Shown: positions 38,901-46,940 of the stretch, one piece after another
Numbering within the stretch: the stretch's first letter is position 1
How the letters are laid out: each line of letters opens with the position of its first letter
Assembly (NCBI GenBank): GCA_000507305.1
Contig: DF239819.1
Coordinates: 6,356 to 70,355, forward strand
Length of the DNA stretch: 64,000 bases
Reading direction: 5' to 3'
From: Breviolum minutum Mf 1.05b.01
Lineage: Eukaryota; Sar; Dinophyceae; Suessiales; Symbiodiniaceae
Program-made: the position numbers and the translations under genes
The notes under the pieces: model-generated
Seen by the model: the letters and a program-made list of their open reading frames with translations, nothing else
Told to the model about the DNA's origin: nothing
Databases searched by the model: none

Positions 38901-39918
38901 AGAGTTTGCTTCAATTTGAACCCCTATTCGAAAGGAATCTAAGCTGGCAGGAATTGCAACCACTCTGGATCCATTGATACGGATATTAATCGATTCAAAA
39001 GAAATGATCAACCCAAACCATCAAAAACCAAACCAATTGCAAGCATGTAATCATTTTGGTCTCAACACCATCCTTCATACAAAAACACATGTTCTTGGGG
39101 GGTCAAGCTTTTCAACGGAAAAAAACAAAGCATCGTCCTTTGGATCCTGCCTTGGCAGCTGCTTTGGCAGAGGATTTGGCCTGAAACGGATTCAGCGGAT
39201 CGTCTTGTCTTCCAACTTCAGCCCTGTTCAGGTGAAAACTCGCTGTTAGTTGTAGGGATTAAAACACTCCTTAATTTTGAATGCCACATGGTATATTTAG
39301 AAATGTAAATATATCGCTAAAACATTTACCACATGGGATTATATGTATATATGTCTGGTTTTTACACATATATATACCCAAATACTCAATGTACAGCATT
39401 TTTACCTACATGGACATGCATACCATGTAAAAAAAAAGTCGGTAGGCATACACGACACATTGAGTGTCCATGTATGCTTGCGGTTTATCTACATGTTGCT
39501 TGATTGCTATTTTGTGATGGTAATTTAGTAGGTAAATGCAATAACAACTTGATCCCATGGGAGTTGATGTGTAATCTATAATTCCTTACAGCAAACGTTG
39601 GCATATAAATCACCAAACATCACCAAACTTTGTTTCACCAAAATGTTACATGTTCTGGGCTGGGTTAATTGAGATATTCTGCAAATCCTTCAGCTTTAAA
39701 TGTCTCCCCAACAACCCAAAGAAAAAGTGCCAAACCTCAACACTTCACCAACCCCTTTCCATCAATCCATCTTCTCAGGCCTTGGCTGGTGCCATCCCCG
39801 GAATCACATTGCTTTTCGCCTTTGGCGTCACCTTTGGTTTAGGCTTAGGCTTCACATAGCCTTCATCCCATCCACCACTCCAGGAATCATCACCCCAGCC
39901 ATCATCCCAATCGCTCAT
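1385..39918 (-). CDS. HBS1: HBS1-like translational GTPase, ~31 exons
   Basis: This is an EF1A-family GTPase that with Dom34/Pelota rescues stalled ribosomes (family knowledge). Exons in transcription order: 39918-39781, 39180-39151 (or 39138), 38347-38291, 37633-37595, 36246-36188, 25901-25854, 25056-25008, 24308-24259, 23827-23777, 23427-23358, 22377-22336, 21646-21602, 20684-20630, 19636-19542, 18471-18433, 18391-18355, 18069-18005, 17142-17090, 16625-16585, 15927-15851, 15582-15517, 15338-15315, 9763-9714, 8814-8797, 8567-8528, 8264-8220, 5923-5881, 5666-5587, 2643-2588, 2132-2096, 1417-1385. Together they give about 545 codons ending in TAA. G1 GHVDAG+GKST, G2 RGVTID, G3 DAPGH and G4 NKLD occur in order. 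HBS1 is preferred over eRF3 because of RLCVSDVYR before domain II. About 17 donors are GC, 9 GT and about 3 GA. Least certain are exons 39180, 18391, 15338, 9763 and 8814. Three introns contain other coding sequence. Confidence 0.9.
3047..4120 (-). CDS. BspA-type leucine-rich-repeat protein with ubiquitin-like N-terminus
   Basis: An intact intronless 357-codon ORF. Residues ~22-105 resemble a ubiquitin-like fold ([18 protein letters not shown], later [19 protein letters not shown]). Residues ~115-340 are about nine 23-residue BspA/LRR_5 units of the form [21 protein letters not shown], ending in a basic tail. Such proteins are abundant in dinoflagellates; the molecular role is unknown and is probably protein-protein contact. 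The likely start is the ATG at 4066 (context GCCGCCATGG) or at 4057; 4120 is the longest option. The gene lies wholly inside an intron of the HBS1-like gene on the same strand. Neighbouring repeat units are nearly identical at DNA level, suggesting recent duplication or conversion. No spliced-leader relic is visible upstream. Confidence 0.88.
   Translation of the reverse strand: METHLHLRRFRFEDFLAAMAVMPCELKVKTLEGGDLTVEVMPTNTIRELKAMLLELKHGQDPIERQILRVKVLADGLLLDDDQTLESVGLLHAESEVTVIYFRNQVDAATKQTIDAEGLLQVNIPFSLREIPAEAFKNCNQVVKVAIPESVRAIGKGAFQMCESLASITIPESVTAIGEFAFQGCSSLAGITIPDSVTAIGGFAFASCKSLESITIPESVTAIEDVAFEGCSSLASITIPESVTAIGDFAFQGCRSLASITIPESVTAIGDFAFQGCRSLASITIPESVTAIGDFAFQGCSSLASITVPESVTAIGDGAFRECESLASKTIPESLRVYGLRVFDDELQMKRRRRFSY
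3192..3720 (-). repeat. 69-bp tandem repeats encoding LRR_5 units
   Basis: Seven to eight tandem 69-bp units each encode one 23-residue repeat. The units around 3205-3430 are almost identical, including silent positions, while outer units diverge. This indicates recent unit duplication or gene conversion in the middle of the array. Confidence 0.85.
6769..6885. mobile_element. Family 1 element, degenerate
   Basis: Left end TACCCTCCCTGAAACTAGCA and CCCCTGAAAAT are clear; internal GGATCGTCTTCC matches the core; the right end is decayed (TTACAGGGG, AACTTCGAGGAG). Confidence 0.55.
8009..8124. mobile_element. Family 1 inverted-repeat element (MITE/introner-like)
   Basis: Begins TACCCTCCCTAAAACTAGCA and ends TTAGTTTCAGGGAGGGTA, near-perfect terminal inverted repeats around a core with internal inverted CCCCTCAAAATGG / CATTTTCAGG. 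116 bp. It lies in the HBS1-like intron 5924-8219. Confidence 0.8.
10682..11413 (+). other. Longest antisense ORF (243 codons), no recognised product
   Basis: Open for 243 codons on the plus strand inside the 5.6-kb intron 9764-15314. The segment [18 protein letters not shown] is GC-biased, while the rest has the composition of surrounding DNA. From base composition I expect well under one ORF of this length by chance, but decayed coding DNA or compositional bias could produce it. No domain recognised; all confirmed genes are on the other strand. Confidence 0.25.
11833..11945. mobile_element. Family 6 inverted-repeat element
   Basis: TACACCCGCCGGAAAATTGA CGGCTGG at left and GGTTCCAGCCGTTGATTTTC at right, with internal CCTTTTCAATTGGGTGA. 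Related decayed copies lie at about 12272-12374 and 32258-32361. Confidence 0.75.
13610..13719 (-). CDS. Coding-like exon inside an HBS1-like intron
   Basis: Acceptor ATAGCAG|GA, reading [20 protein letters not shown] then [17 protein letters not shown] to a GA donor (AAAG|GATCAT). Same strand and intron as 14405-14582, but the phases do not join directly. Family not recognised. Confidence 0.35.
14405..14582 (-). CDS. Coding-like exon inside an HBS1-like intron
   Basis: Open from acceptor [65 protein letters not shown]. Third positions are strongly GC-biased on this strand only. Possible GC donor at TTCGG|GC, or stop at 14380. It lies in the 5.6-kb intron 9764-15314 and has no counterpart in HBS1 domain II, so it is probably a separate nested gene or a lineage-specific insertion. 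Confidence 0.4.
15376..15482. mobile_element. Family 6 element making up most of an HBS1-like intron
   Basis: Left GTACACCCCTGAAAATGAAC GGCTGG; right GGTTCCAGCCGTCAATTTTC. It fills 107 of the 178 bp of intron 15339-15516. Another clear copy is 11833-11945 (GAAAATTGACGGCTGG / CCAGCCGTTGATTTTC). Confidence 0.75.
16946..17020. mobile_element. Family 2 element, shortened
   Basis: TACCCTCCTGGGAACGAACA at left and GGGATATGTTAGTTCCCCAA AGGGTA at right, in HBS1-like intron 16626-17089. Confidence 0.65.
18133..18234. mobile_element. Family 2 element inside an HBS1-like intron
   Basis: TACCCTCCTGGTCAAACACA at left, TTAATTCCCAGGAGAGTA at right. It occupies about a third of the 285-bp intron 18070-18354. 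Confidence 0.7.
19295..19376. mobile_element. Family 3 element (inverted copy)
   Basis: Contains GGTGATTCAAAGTGACCCTT and GGGGTCACGTTTTCACCACC, the reverse complement of the core of the 22378-22475 copy. In HBS1-like intron 18472-19541. Confidence 0.65.
19637..19822. mobile_element. Family 1-like element forming the 3' end of an HBS1-like intron
   Basis: On the minus strand it starts GTTACCCTCAGTAAAACTAA and ends GTTAGTTTCAGGCAG, immediately followed by the exon at 19636. The terminal repeat supplies the acceptor AG. Degenerate core with CAGTTTTCAGGGGC. Confidence 0.6.
20949..20992. repeat. (CAT)n trinucleotide repeat
   Basis: A run of ATC/CAT triplets inside HBS1-like intron 20685-21601. 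Noncoding. Confidence 0.9.
21883..21988. mobile_element. Family 1 inverted-repeat element
   Basis: TACCCTCCCTGAAACTAAAA at the left, TAGTTTCAGGGAGTGTG at the right. 106 bp, same core features as the copy at 8009-8124. Lies in HBS1-like intron 21647-22335. Confidence 0.75.
22378..22475. mobile_element. Family 3 inverted-repeat element abutting a splice acceptor
   Basis: On the minus strand it begins GGTGATTCAAAATGAC and ends GTCACTTTGAATCAG, directly followed by the exon at 22377. The terminal repeat therefore provides the acceptor. A second copy in the opposite orientation lies at about 19295-19376 and a partial one at 45612-45680. Confidence 0.75.
27559..34840 (-). CDS. Unidentified gene nested in the HBS1-like P-loop intron (>=6 exons)
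   Basis: Six minus-strand exons inside intron 25902-36187 read through in compatible phases: 34840-34692, 34035-34009, 32958-32926, 30740-30698, 28117-28062 and 27615-27559. The first carries [19 protein letters not shown] and ELYQRE. Then come [52 protein letters not shown] and [19 protein letters not shown]. The joined middle is a charged helix, probably a coiled coil, followed by a Cys/His/Trp-rich segment. All six acceptors are AG|G; donors are GC (first) then GT. Third codon positions are GC-rich, unlike the surroundings. I do not recognise the family. It cannot belong to the HBS1 protein because the two halves of the P-loop are contiguous there. Both ends are undefined. Confidence 0.6.
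34573..34652. repeat. (AAGAAC)n/(AAC)n simple repeat
   Basis: AAGAACAAGAAC hexamers grade into ACAACAACA triplets. It sits 40 bp past the donor of the nested-gene exon 34692-34840. Confidence 0.85.
36947..37051. mobile_element. Family 2 inverted-repeat element
   Basis: Starts TACCCTCCAGGGAACGATCA and ATATCCCACC, ends GGGATATGTTGGTTCCCAGG AGGGTA. 105 bp with about 30-bp arms. Lies in HBS1-like intron 36247-37594. Confidence 0.8.
37595..39918 (-). other. HBS1: HBS1-like gene: N-terminal exons
   Basis: Four exons encode the low-complexity N-terminus. Exon 1 starts at the ATG at 39918 and reads [20 protein letters not shown], then a Lys/Pro run ([15 protein letters not shown]), ending in a GC donor at AAG|GCC. 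The next exons read [10 protein letters not shown], then [19 protein letters not shown], then [13 protein letters not shown]. An acidic, tryptophan-rich start followed by a basic linker is compatible with the poorly conserved N-terminal regions of HBS1 proteins, but the sequence is too simple to identify by itself. It is assigned here by strand, order and phase: the exon ending EEQ is in phase 0, as is the following G-domain exon. Further small exons may have been missed. Confidence 0.7.
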
Positions 39919-39927
39919 GTCTACATT

Positions 39928-39940
39928 GCGCACCTGAGGC
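39928..39940 (-). promoter_or_regulatory. HBS1: Probable 5' splice acceptor (trans-spliced leader or leader intron)
   Basis: Fifteen bases upstream of the HBS1-like ATG, the minus strand reads CGCCTCAG followed by GTGCGC. A CAG|G acceptor this close to the start is where a dinoflagellate spliced leader would be joined; a conventional 5'UTR intron would look the same. No spliced-leader copy is present in the window. Confidence 0.4.
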
Positions 39941-40754
39941 GTCACAAGAGATGCGGAAAGAAACATCCGCTGCAAAAAATGATGGGACGGGTCTCACCGG
40001 GTCATGCCAAGCTCAATGGAACTGTTTTGCACATCTTTGCGTGCTACAAACCTTTGTGTCCCGAAAAAGTTCCGAAAAAAAAAAACACATCAAACAAGTC
40101 CTGCAAATCCTCTGGAAAAGTTCAAAACATCTTAGTTTTTCAAAATGCTGATGCTTTCTATGATCGGAAATCGAAAACAACAGATCGATCATCCCACTAT
40201 GTATATGTGCAGTTTAGCTAGACATTTTTGTCTATACAGTATCAGTGCGTTCCATGGATTTTTGCTAAGATGTGAAGATGTTTGTAAAAAGTTCCAGAGC
40301 ATTCGTCAAAACATGTGAAATAAAGGAATCAGCATTTAAGCAAATCCAAAGTAACTTGTTACCTAGTATAGTCTAGTGGTAACCTACTGCAGTTTATATC
40401 ATAAATGATAGTTACTCCCTATCCCATAGAATCCATGGATGGTATCTTTACCTACCTTTGTGACACTAAAAAAAATGACAAACAAAAATAGATTTTAAAA
40501 TACATGATGATTTAGAAAAAGCTGATTTTGAGGTGACTTCAGTTATTCGATGGTAAATGTTTGGGCTATTTAGATCGGCTATCCATCTTAAACTTCAGGT
40601 CTGTGCTTTATGGACTGAACTATAATTGGACTAAGTTGTGCCTAGAAACCTGCGGGTTAGCTCCAAATGAGGGGATTTCCTCGATACCCCAAATCGCTCC
40701 GCTCCCTTCCGTTCGCCCGAGCCACTCGACGGGTCATGACGACCCCACGATTAC

Positions 40755-43493
40755 CGTCGCGAAGACGTCGTCGCGGCGCGGTGTTTTTGTGGGGGGATCA
40801 AAGGGAATGGTGAACAGCTGAGAATTGTTTCTGAGTAACGATGATTGTATGAACACTGGAAACAACTTCTTATTATGTTTTTGTGTTGTTTTTGATCGTT
40901 ATTCTTGTCGTTCTTTTTTTTGGAGAGGGCTCCAACAAAGATTGGCTTGTTCTTATAGATTCCTGTGTGCAAGCTTCTCTGCGTCTGTGTTTCCACAGTT
41001 TCATGAGAAAAAATCAATAAAACTCCGTTGTTTTAACTAACATGATGTTGTAATTTAAACTTTAGATATGTCTTGATGGCTCCTGCACGAAAGTTGGTCG
41101 TGTTCTGAGTTGTGTTATCTCTTATCATCACCGGATTGCAATTGCACATATTCAAAAACTCCAGAAGATTCCCTCCGAAGCTGGGACGTAGAGTTGGGTG
41201 TGTTAGGTAAGTGGAACGAAACTACCTAGACAATACATGGATGGCATGAGTAACAGAGTAATATAATCGAATTCCTGGGCTCATTGATTTTATTTTTTTC
41301 GTATGTCCGATACATTCCAGCTGAAAAAAAATGGCAGCGCGGGAAAAACAAGGCGTGGGGTTCATGGTTCATCACTCATAAAAGTATCAATGCATTGAGA
41401 AATCTTGTTTGTCTTTTTCAGTGCATTTTCCAGGTAAAGAATAAGTTTAGCCATTCAAGACAATTTTGGGATCAAAACTCAACCAACCATCCAAATCTGT
41501 AGCATTGTGAACTTTCAAAAATATACCAAAAACAAGGGCAATTGGGATCTCTTTGAGAGGAATCTCAAGAATTAACATTGCCATATTCAACCTTCTCACC
41601 TGGGTTGCCACATAGCAAGCCCACGTTTGCCTTTCTGTCAGCTCAGTAGCAAAACTATCATATTCAAACATGAAGTTCAAGTCAGAAAATCATTACTGCT
41701 ATCAAACACACCCACAGTTGTTTGAAAGATATTTTGTGAATTTCCCCAAAAAGGGGAGGCCACTAACATTCTCCAAAATGCCCAGGTATGGAAGACTGGT
41801 TCTTGACCCCATCAAAATCCTTCGATGACAGCCGCATCGGTGGGTAGCGTACGCTTCTCGAGATGGGGCATCTGGCGGGTTGGCAGCCGGACAAATGCAG
41901 CATTGAATTCTCTCAAAGGTATGGCAATGGTATAGGGGTATGATCTAAAACAAATCAATGATACTTCTGCCATTGGGCTGGTATATTTACCTACATGATT
42001 GGTTGGATTGTTTCAATGGCAAAATTAGTAGATGAATCAATATACCAGAATTGCAAATATTACATGGATCCTATGGGTATGGTAATGCCTCAAACATGTG
42101 TTTTTTGGGACTGCCGAAATTGGGACCATCTATTTTTGTAGGTTGAATTTAAGCTTTCCAAGAAGTTTGAAGCATAGCGGTGGCACGGGTAAGGTGCCCA
42201 TTCTCACTTGTGATTAGACCCCTGCACTAGCATCCAGGGGCTACATCACATCGGATGAGACTGCGAGCATGCCTCAAAATTCCTATTGATTTTCTTAGGG
42301 GAGAGGAAATTGGTGTCCAAAAGTTTCTTCAGTAAAGGTTAGGCAACCATATTCAAATCATAAGCGTTTGTAAAGATACAGTAGGGTGTAGACCGTGAAA
42401 CATTCCAAAAAATATGCACTCCAAGGTCATTCATCTTCCTGGGAAAAACCATGCCATCCTTTCACCAATGGAATTTATGGAAGCAAATCCCATCCATGGT
42501 ATATCGCATCAAGGGTACCGTACCAACACGCCCCGCTACCGGAAGCATCTTTGAAGCCCCCGGAAACGAAGGTATCCGTTTTTGGAAAACAAACATCCAG
42601 AAGAAAGAAGCCGACATGGGTTTTTTTGTAATGACCTTCACCTTCACCCTGTTTTGGTTGTTGGTGATTTTTTAAAGGAGGGCAACCATCTTCAGGTTTC
42701 AAACCATGACAGTTGAAACAAAAAAGATCCATCAACCCTTGCCCCTTACCTGAGCTCCTTCCACTCAAGCAAGGTCGAATAGCTGAGCGTTGCAGCTGTT
42801 GTGCTGGTTGTGCTGGTGCCGCTGGTGGTGGTTGTTGTGCAGGCACCTTGGGAGCTGTCTGAGGTGGTAAACCACGAGAGAAGCTAAAAGAAGATGGTGA
42901 AAACGAGAAGTAAAGCTTGATGAAATGATTCGTTTTCTTTGATAAAGGATTGGTTATGGTTATTTAAGGTCTTTGTGTTCTTTTGTTCAATCGTCTGTTT
43001 TGGTTGTGTTTTTCGTTCAAACAAATTTTTGATGTCGAAGCACTACCGTAGAGCTGAAAACAAAAGGGGGTCAGCACTTGGTGTGTGTGAAATTGGATCA
43101 AGACTTAAACGTTGGGTCTGGAATAGGATGTCCATTGAAAATTAAATTGGCAATTTTGGCTTTCAATGTTCAGTTTCAGTATTATACTGTACATTAACCC
43201 TCAAACCAATCTCTAGATCGTTAGATGGTGCTCATGTGAAGGGATGCTCTTGAGAGACTCTTCAACCAGAAGCCTTCTGCAAAAACATCACCTGTCAACT
43301 TCAAAACAAGGGACATCACATGTAGATAAAATCATCCTAAAATCATATCTAAAAAGAAATGACCGAAAACTAGTAAGCAAAAAACATCAACAAAAACCTT
43401 TTCTGCAGGGATCCGCCCATGGGATGGGATGGGATTACCTTTGCTACGGATTCGCGCGACGATGAAATCAAGTGCTTCTTTTAGGAAATCCAT
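40755..43493 (-). CDS. Unidentified protein, Pro/Gln-rich, >=5 exons
   Basis: Exons in order: 43493-43439 (ATG; MDFLKEALDFIVARIRSK, donor GTAATC); 42854-42750 (PKVPAQQPPPAAPAQPAQQ then RSAIRPCLSGRSS, donor GTAAGG); 42635-42495 (HYKKTHVGFFLLDVCF, then TFVSGGFKDASGSGACWYGT and LDAIYH, donor GA); 41909-41820 (FNAAFVRLPTRQMPHLEKR, then TLPTDAAVIE, donor GA); 40817-40755 (LFTIPFDPPTKTPRRDDVFA). Phases agree for the first four; an exon is probably missing before the last. The last frame runs into TGA at 40741-40739 if not spliced. The first exon looks like an amphipathic helix. No family recognised. The gene sits just upstream of the HBS1-like gene in the same direction. Confidence 0.55.
41976..42084. 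mobile_element. Family 5 element (GGATCCTATGGGTATGG ends)
   Basis: Core ATTTACCTACATGATTGG and ends around TACATGGATCCTATGGGTAT. Similar copies at about 2697-2745, 10441-10545, 30849-30920, 40425-40460 and 57388-57473 share TACATGGATCCTAxxGG and GTAGGTAAATA. Confidence 0.55.
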
Positions 43494-44363
43494 GGTGAAA
43501 ATTGATCTTTCATGATATCTACGTATGTAGTACACATATCTATCAGCAACCTCTTACCAGGCCATTCCCCCTTTTTGCAGCAGTCAGCCGCTTGCTTTTT
43601 CAACACCATACCGATACAATCTCAAAAAGCAGAGCCGATAGTGCTGTCGTCATGTGGTCTGTTCTTTTTTAGAAATTCCTCGATGAAAAGATTCGCAAAG
43701 TCTCAACAAACAAGCTGTAAAACTGCTAACTCTCTCCCAACCCTTCCCAAAACAGGCTGACTGTCAGTCAGCAATCTCCATTGCGGTGAAATGGATTGCT
43801 TGAATCTTGACCAAATAGTTCCGAGACTGGTACTGCTTACCTTGAAGATGTATATCACTAGTGTACTTCTATCCAATGTACAGTACTCATTGAACCAACT
43901 TCACCCCTTTCGAAATGGATCCAACGTGTGCCATGTTGATCCATCCGCCGTTCTACTCACTGCGGCTACAAAAATCAATATGCATCTTATGCCTGGCAAA
44001 GACTGGCAAAAAGACGGAGCTGTTTGATAGGTTTGCTGCAGTCGCTTGGTAACATAAAAACAAATGACCAACCAGGGTTGTAAGGTAAATGACATTCAAT
44101 GTCATTAAAATTCATTAAATGTCATAAATCTATAGACCCCTTAGTTACGTCAACCTTGGCTAATCCTAATATAGATCGTCATTTTGGGGGTCTGCCAATC
44201 ATCTGCCCCCAACCGCGCTTTCCTACAGAGCACATCCTATTTCAGTTCCTACCTGCTTCTTTTTCCCACACCAAAAAGGATCAAACGTATCATGGGGATC
44301 AACCTTCGCAAATCCACCTAAAGGACCGATTGGAAAAAAAGTACCTCCTGAATTTTTCACATC

Positions 44364-44470
44364 AAATTGGAGGTCCTCAAATTCAGGACTTTTAAGGTCC
44401 ATAATTGGAGGACCTCAAATTTTGAATACATCCAAATGTTGATTTTGAAGTCCTCAAATTGGATTGGATT
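44364..44470. repeat. GGAGGTCCTCAAATT repeats, partly palindromic
   Basis: Three variants (GGAGGTCCTCAAATT, GGAGGACCTCAAATT, AAGTCCTCAAATTGG) occur within 100 bp. GAGGTCCTC is near-palindromic. No coding function seen. Confidence 0.5.
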
Positions 44471-44786
44471 GATTTTCAAGCTATCAAAGTCAACATACAA
44501 TTTGATTCAACATTCCCAACATTTAACACATCTTTGCGTTGGGATATCCCAGCCGGTTGCAACTGAAGGTCTGGTTCTCCAACCAATCCTATTAACGTGC
44601 AATCAATCAAATTCACACCAGAAATCATGGAGTTTTGCGTTTTTATGTGTATGTTCATATTTTTCAGGATTTCTTAGGGAACAACAGAATTTCGAAAACA
44701 AAAAAAAAACAGTTTCCTCAAAGAACAACATGGAATCTAAATCGAAGCCTGGAGATGTGAAAAGTCATTGTTTTTTCCCTCCATTG

Positions 44787-44894
44787 TACCCTCCAGGGAA
44801 CGATCACATATCCCACCAAACGGGAAAAGGAAAATCACCGACTCAAAAGTGCCTGTTTGGGGGTGCAGGTTAGTTCCCAGTTCCCAGGAGGGTA
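44787..44894. mobile_element. Family 2 inverted-repeat element
   Basis: Left arm identical to the 36947 copy over TACCCTCCAGGGAACGATCA; right arm TTAGTTCCCAGTTCCCAGG AGGGTA with a small duplication. Confidence 0.75.
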
Positions 44895-45611
44895 GATGTT
44901 CACCGTGTTTTTGGTGGCAATATGTTCAAACCTGTACTTGAACCTCCCTACAGTCTGACCCGCTCCTTTCCATTCCATCCGGCATTTCTTACTACAGTCA
45001 TCAATGATTTCATTCACATGCCCCAAATGTCCCCTGGCCTTCACTCCAAGCTTTTCTCCTTTCGCTGAGTAGTTTGACGGTTGATTCTTGATATCTTGAT
45101 TGTCTTGATATCCAAAACAAATCGGGTGATACTCCGACATTTAACCATCTGGAATGTGCTAAACCGCCCACGGTATAATAGTGGAGATGATAAACATGGA
45201 TAAACTTCAACAATCATTGATTGGTGCAGGATTTCTGAATTATCAACTCTCTCAAGCTTATTTTGCTAATTTGTAAGGGTTGGTACATCCCAAAGTGGTG
45301 ATCACCGGTAATTAAAGTTTTGCTATCAACTAAAAATAGGATTCGGTGAATGTCGAAATCACCAGTTCTTTGTCACTTTGGTGGGCAATCTGAACCAGGC
45401 TCTTCCCAGTGACCTTTTTGATGTTTTTTATTTTTAGTGACTTTTGAATCAGTGTGGTATCCGTGACCTCGATTTCCATCTGCAAGGCCAATAACTTGGA
45501 ACGAATTGGTTGATAACTTGGGGGTCCGATATTTTCTCCATGGATGCCAGTGACCACTATAAGGATTGGCACATTTTTTCACATTGATTCACCATGAGCC
45601 TTCCTGACAAT

Positions 45612-45680
45612 TATTTGTGACCCTTTTTGGGATGGTGAAAACGTGACATTTTTTGGAAAGGTTGTTGGTGACCATCCAAC
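45612..45680. mobile_element. Family 3 element, partial
   Basis: GTGACCCTTTTTGGGATGGT, GAAAACGTGAC and GGAAAGGTTGTTGGTGACC match the 22378-22475 copy; ends missing. Confidence 0.55.
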
Positions 45681-45842
45681 CTTGCAAATCCCCGCCTTCT
45701 CCTCGCACCAAACCACCGGCCATTCGTTGGTCATACGGTACCTCGGAGGGTTGAGAACAAGTAACAACCAATAACTAGTTGGTGGTTTTTCACCATTTTT
45801 TTCCATTCCAAGCATTTGAGAAATCTCGTACCGTACATGCAA

Positions 45843-46220
45843 CTACTGACCCTGGTAGTCAGGTAGGAAACTGCGCCGCTCATCAATTTCAGAGCTAGCA
45901 AAATGCAGTAAATTCATGAACTGGACCACACCCTGCGTTAGCCTTTCCGGAACCGCATCGGATGTAGTCACAGCTCGGGTGAAAATCTGGTCCACAATGC
46001 AAGCAGCCATTGCTTCGCATAGGGGACCTGGGTACTCCTTGGCAGCACTGGTTTGAAAGGATCCATTGATGGATTTGCCGATCAGCGGCTTCATAGGCTT
46101 GTCCAAACTGTGGTTCTCATACCGTTTCATCACTGCCGGGAGTTTCGGGAGGCCACCAAATAAAAAAGTGGTTGGCTTGACTCCTGGTGATCCGAAGCGC
46201 CATTGAGCAAAGGGGTTTTT
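45843..46220 (-). pseudogene. Retroelement-like coding block (dinoflagellate polyprotein fragment)
   Basis: About 120 uninterrupted codons to TAG at 45843, containing QWRFGSPGVKPTTFLFGGL, MKPLIGKSINGSFQTSAA and KEYPGPLCEAMAACIVDQIF. The FGSPxxKPT ... GSFxTxxAKEYPxxLCxAxA pattern resembles a segment I associate with repeated dinoflagellate retroelement proteins (family memory, not searched). No reverse transcriptase or integrase motif is visible nearby. The 5' end abuts a short inverted-repeat element at 46230-46315. It could instead be one long exon of a host gene. Confidence 0.45.
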
Positions 46221-46229
46221 CACCAACCC

Positions 46230-46315
46230 CTTTGAAAAAATATGCGCGTCAAATTGGATCATCTCCCCAGGTAGGGATGAAAATTTAAAAAAATAAACCA
46301 CCACCTAGAAACAAC
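46230..46315. mobile_element. Family 4 element (CACCACCTAG ends)
   Basis: AATTGGATCATCTCCCCAGG TAGGGATG followed by AAACCACCACCTAG. Related copies at about 6534-6603, 9890-9960, 32393-32473, 51577-51642, 55381-55440 and 57239-57330 share TTGGAxCATxxxCCxAGGTAGGG and a CACCACCTA end. Confidence 0.6.
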
Positions 46316-46825
46316 CAATAACCAACAACCGATCAAACCACATCACCAAACAATGGAGTCTCCTCCCGTGTTTTTTTTTTTTCGGTTGGCAAGCGTTGGC
46401 ACTCTGGGATCTGGACCCTAAGAAGAGCGCCAGCATGGCATAGCTGAACTTCATCAAATCCCAGGACCTTTCGTGTCGTTCGGAAACCCACCATGTTTTT
46501 CTACTGTTTTTTTTAAGTGGGGCAGTAGTGGATTTTCTGGAAGATGAGCCATTTTCCAAAAATTTAAGAGGAGCATAAGAGGAGCCTTTTATCTCTCTGA
46601 AAATCTTTTTGAAGAGACAAAAATTCAGTTTGAGAAAAGAATTTCTGCACTTTTTTGGGGGGGCGGGTTTCAAGATGCGGTGACATGTCTTAGTCGTTCA
46701 TACTTAAGACATGACTGCAACCAAAGTCCGGTTGAATACTTGTTGCATTGGATCCAACGATCGATCGGAACTCCACGCCAAAAAATCATGCCATGTACTG
46801 TGCTCCAAAATCCAAGAAAGTTACA

Positions 46826-46940
46826 ACACACCCCTGGAGCACACCCCAGGCAATCCCCTTACCCAACTATGAAAGGATTCCCTTTACAACCTGCTGGTAA
46901 AGGTTTAGGGGTGTGTTCCAAAGGTGTGTTGAAACAACCT
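46826..46940. repeat. Inverted repeat (CAACACACC...GGTGTGTTG)
   Basis: TTACAACACACCCCTGG near the left and TTTAGGGGTGTGTTCC plus GGTGTGTTGAAAC near the right, giving a hairpin-capable element of about 110 bp. Not obviously related to families 1-6. Confidence 0.5.

Larger units (their letters stand above)
43494..45842. other. No gene seen; element-containing spacer
   Basis: Between the unidentified gene starting at 43493 and the retroelement-like block, I find elements at 44787-44894 and 45612-45680, the GGAGGTCCTCAAATT repeats and AT-rich sequence. Several 60-170 codon ORFs here lack codon bias and splice signals. Confidence 0.5.

Noticed and set aside
39700..40221. 173-codon plus-strand ORF
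   Set aside because: Antisense to the first exon of the HBS1-like gene, whose acidic/tryptophan-rich and Lys/Pro reading on the minus strand has a start, codon bias and splice context.
44367..44873. 168-codon plus-strand ORF
   Set aside because: Runs through the GGAGGTCCTCAAATT repeats and into an inverted-repeat element; no codon bias.
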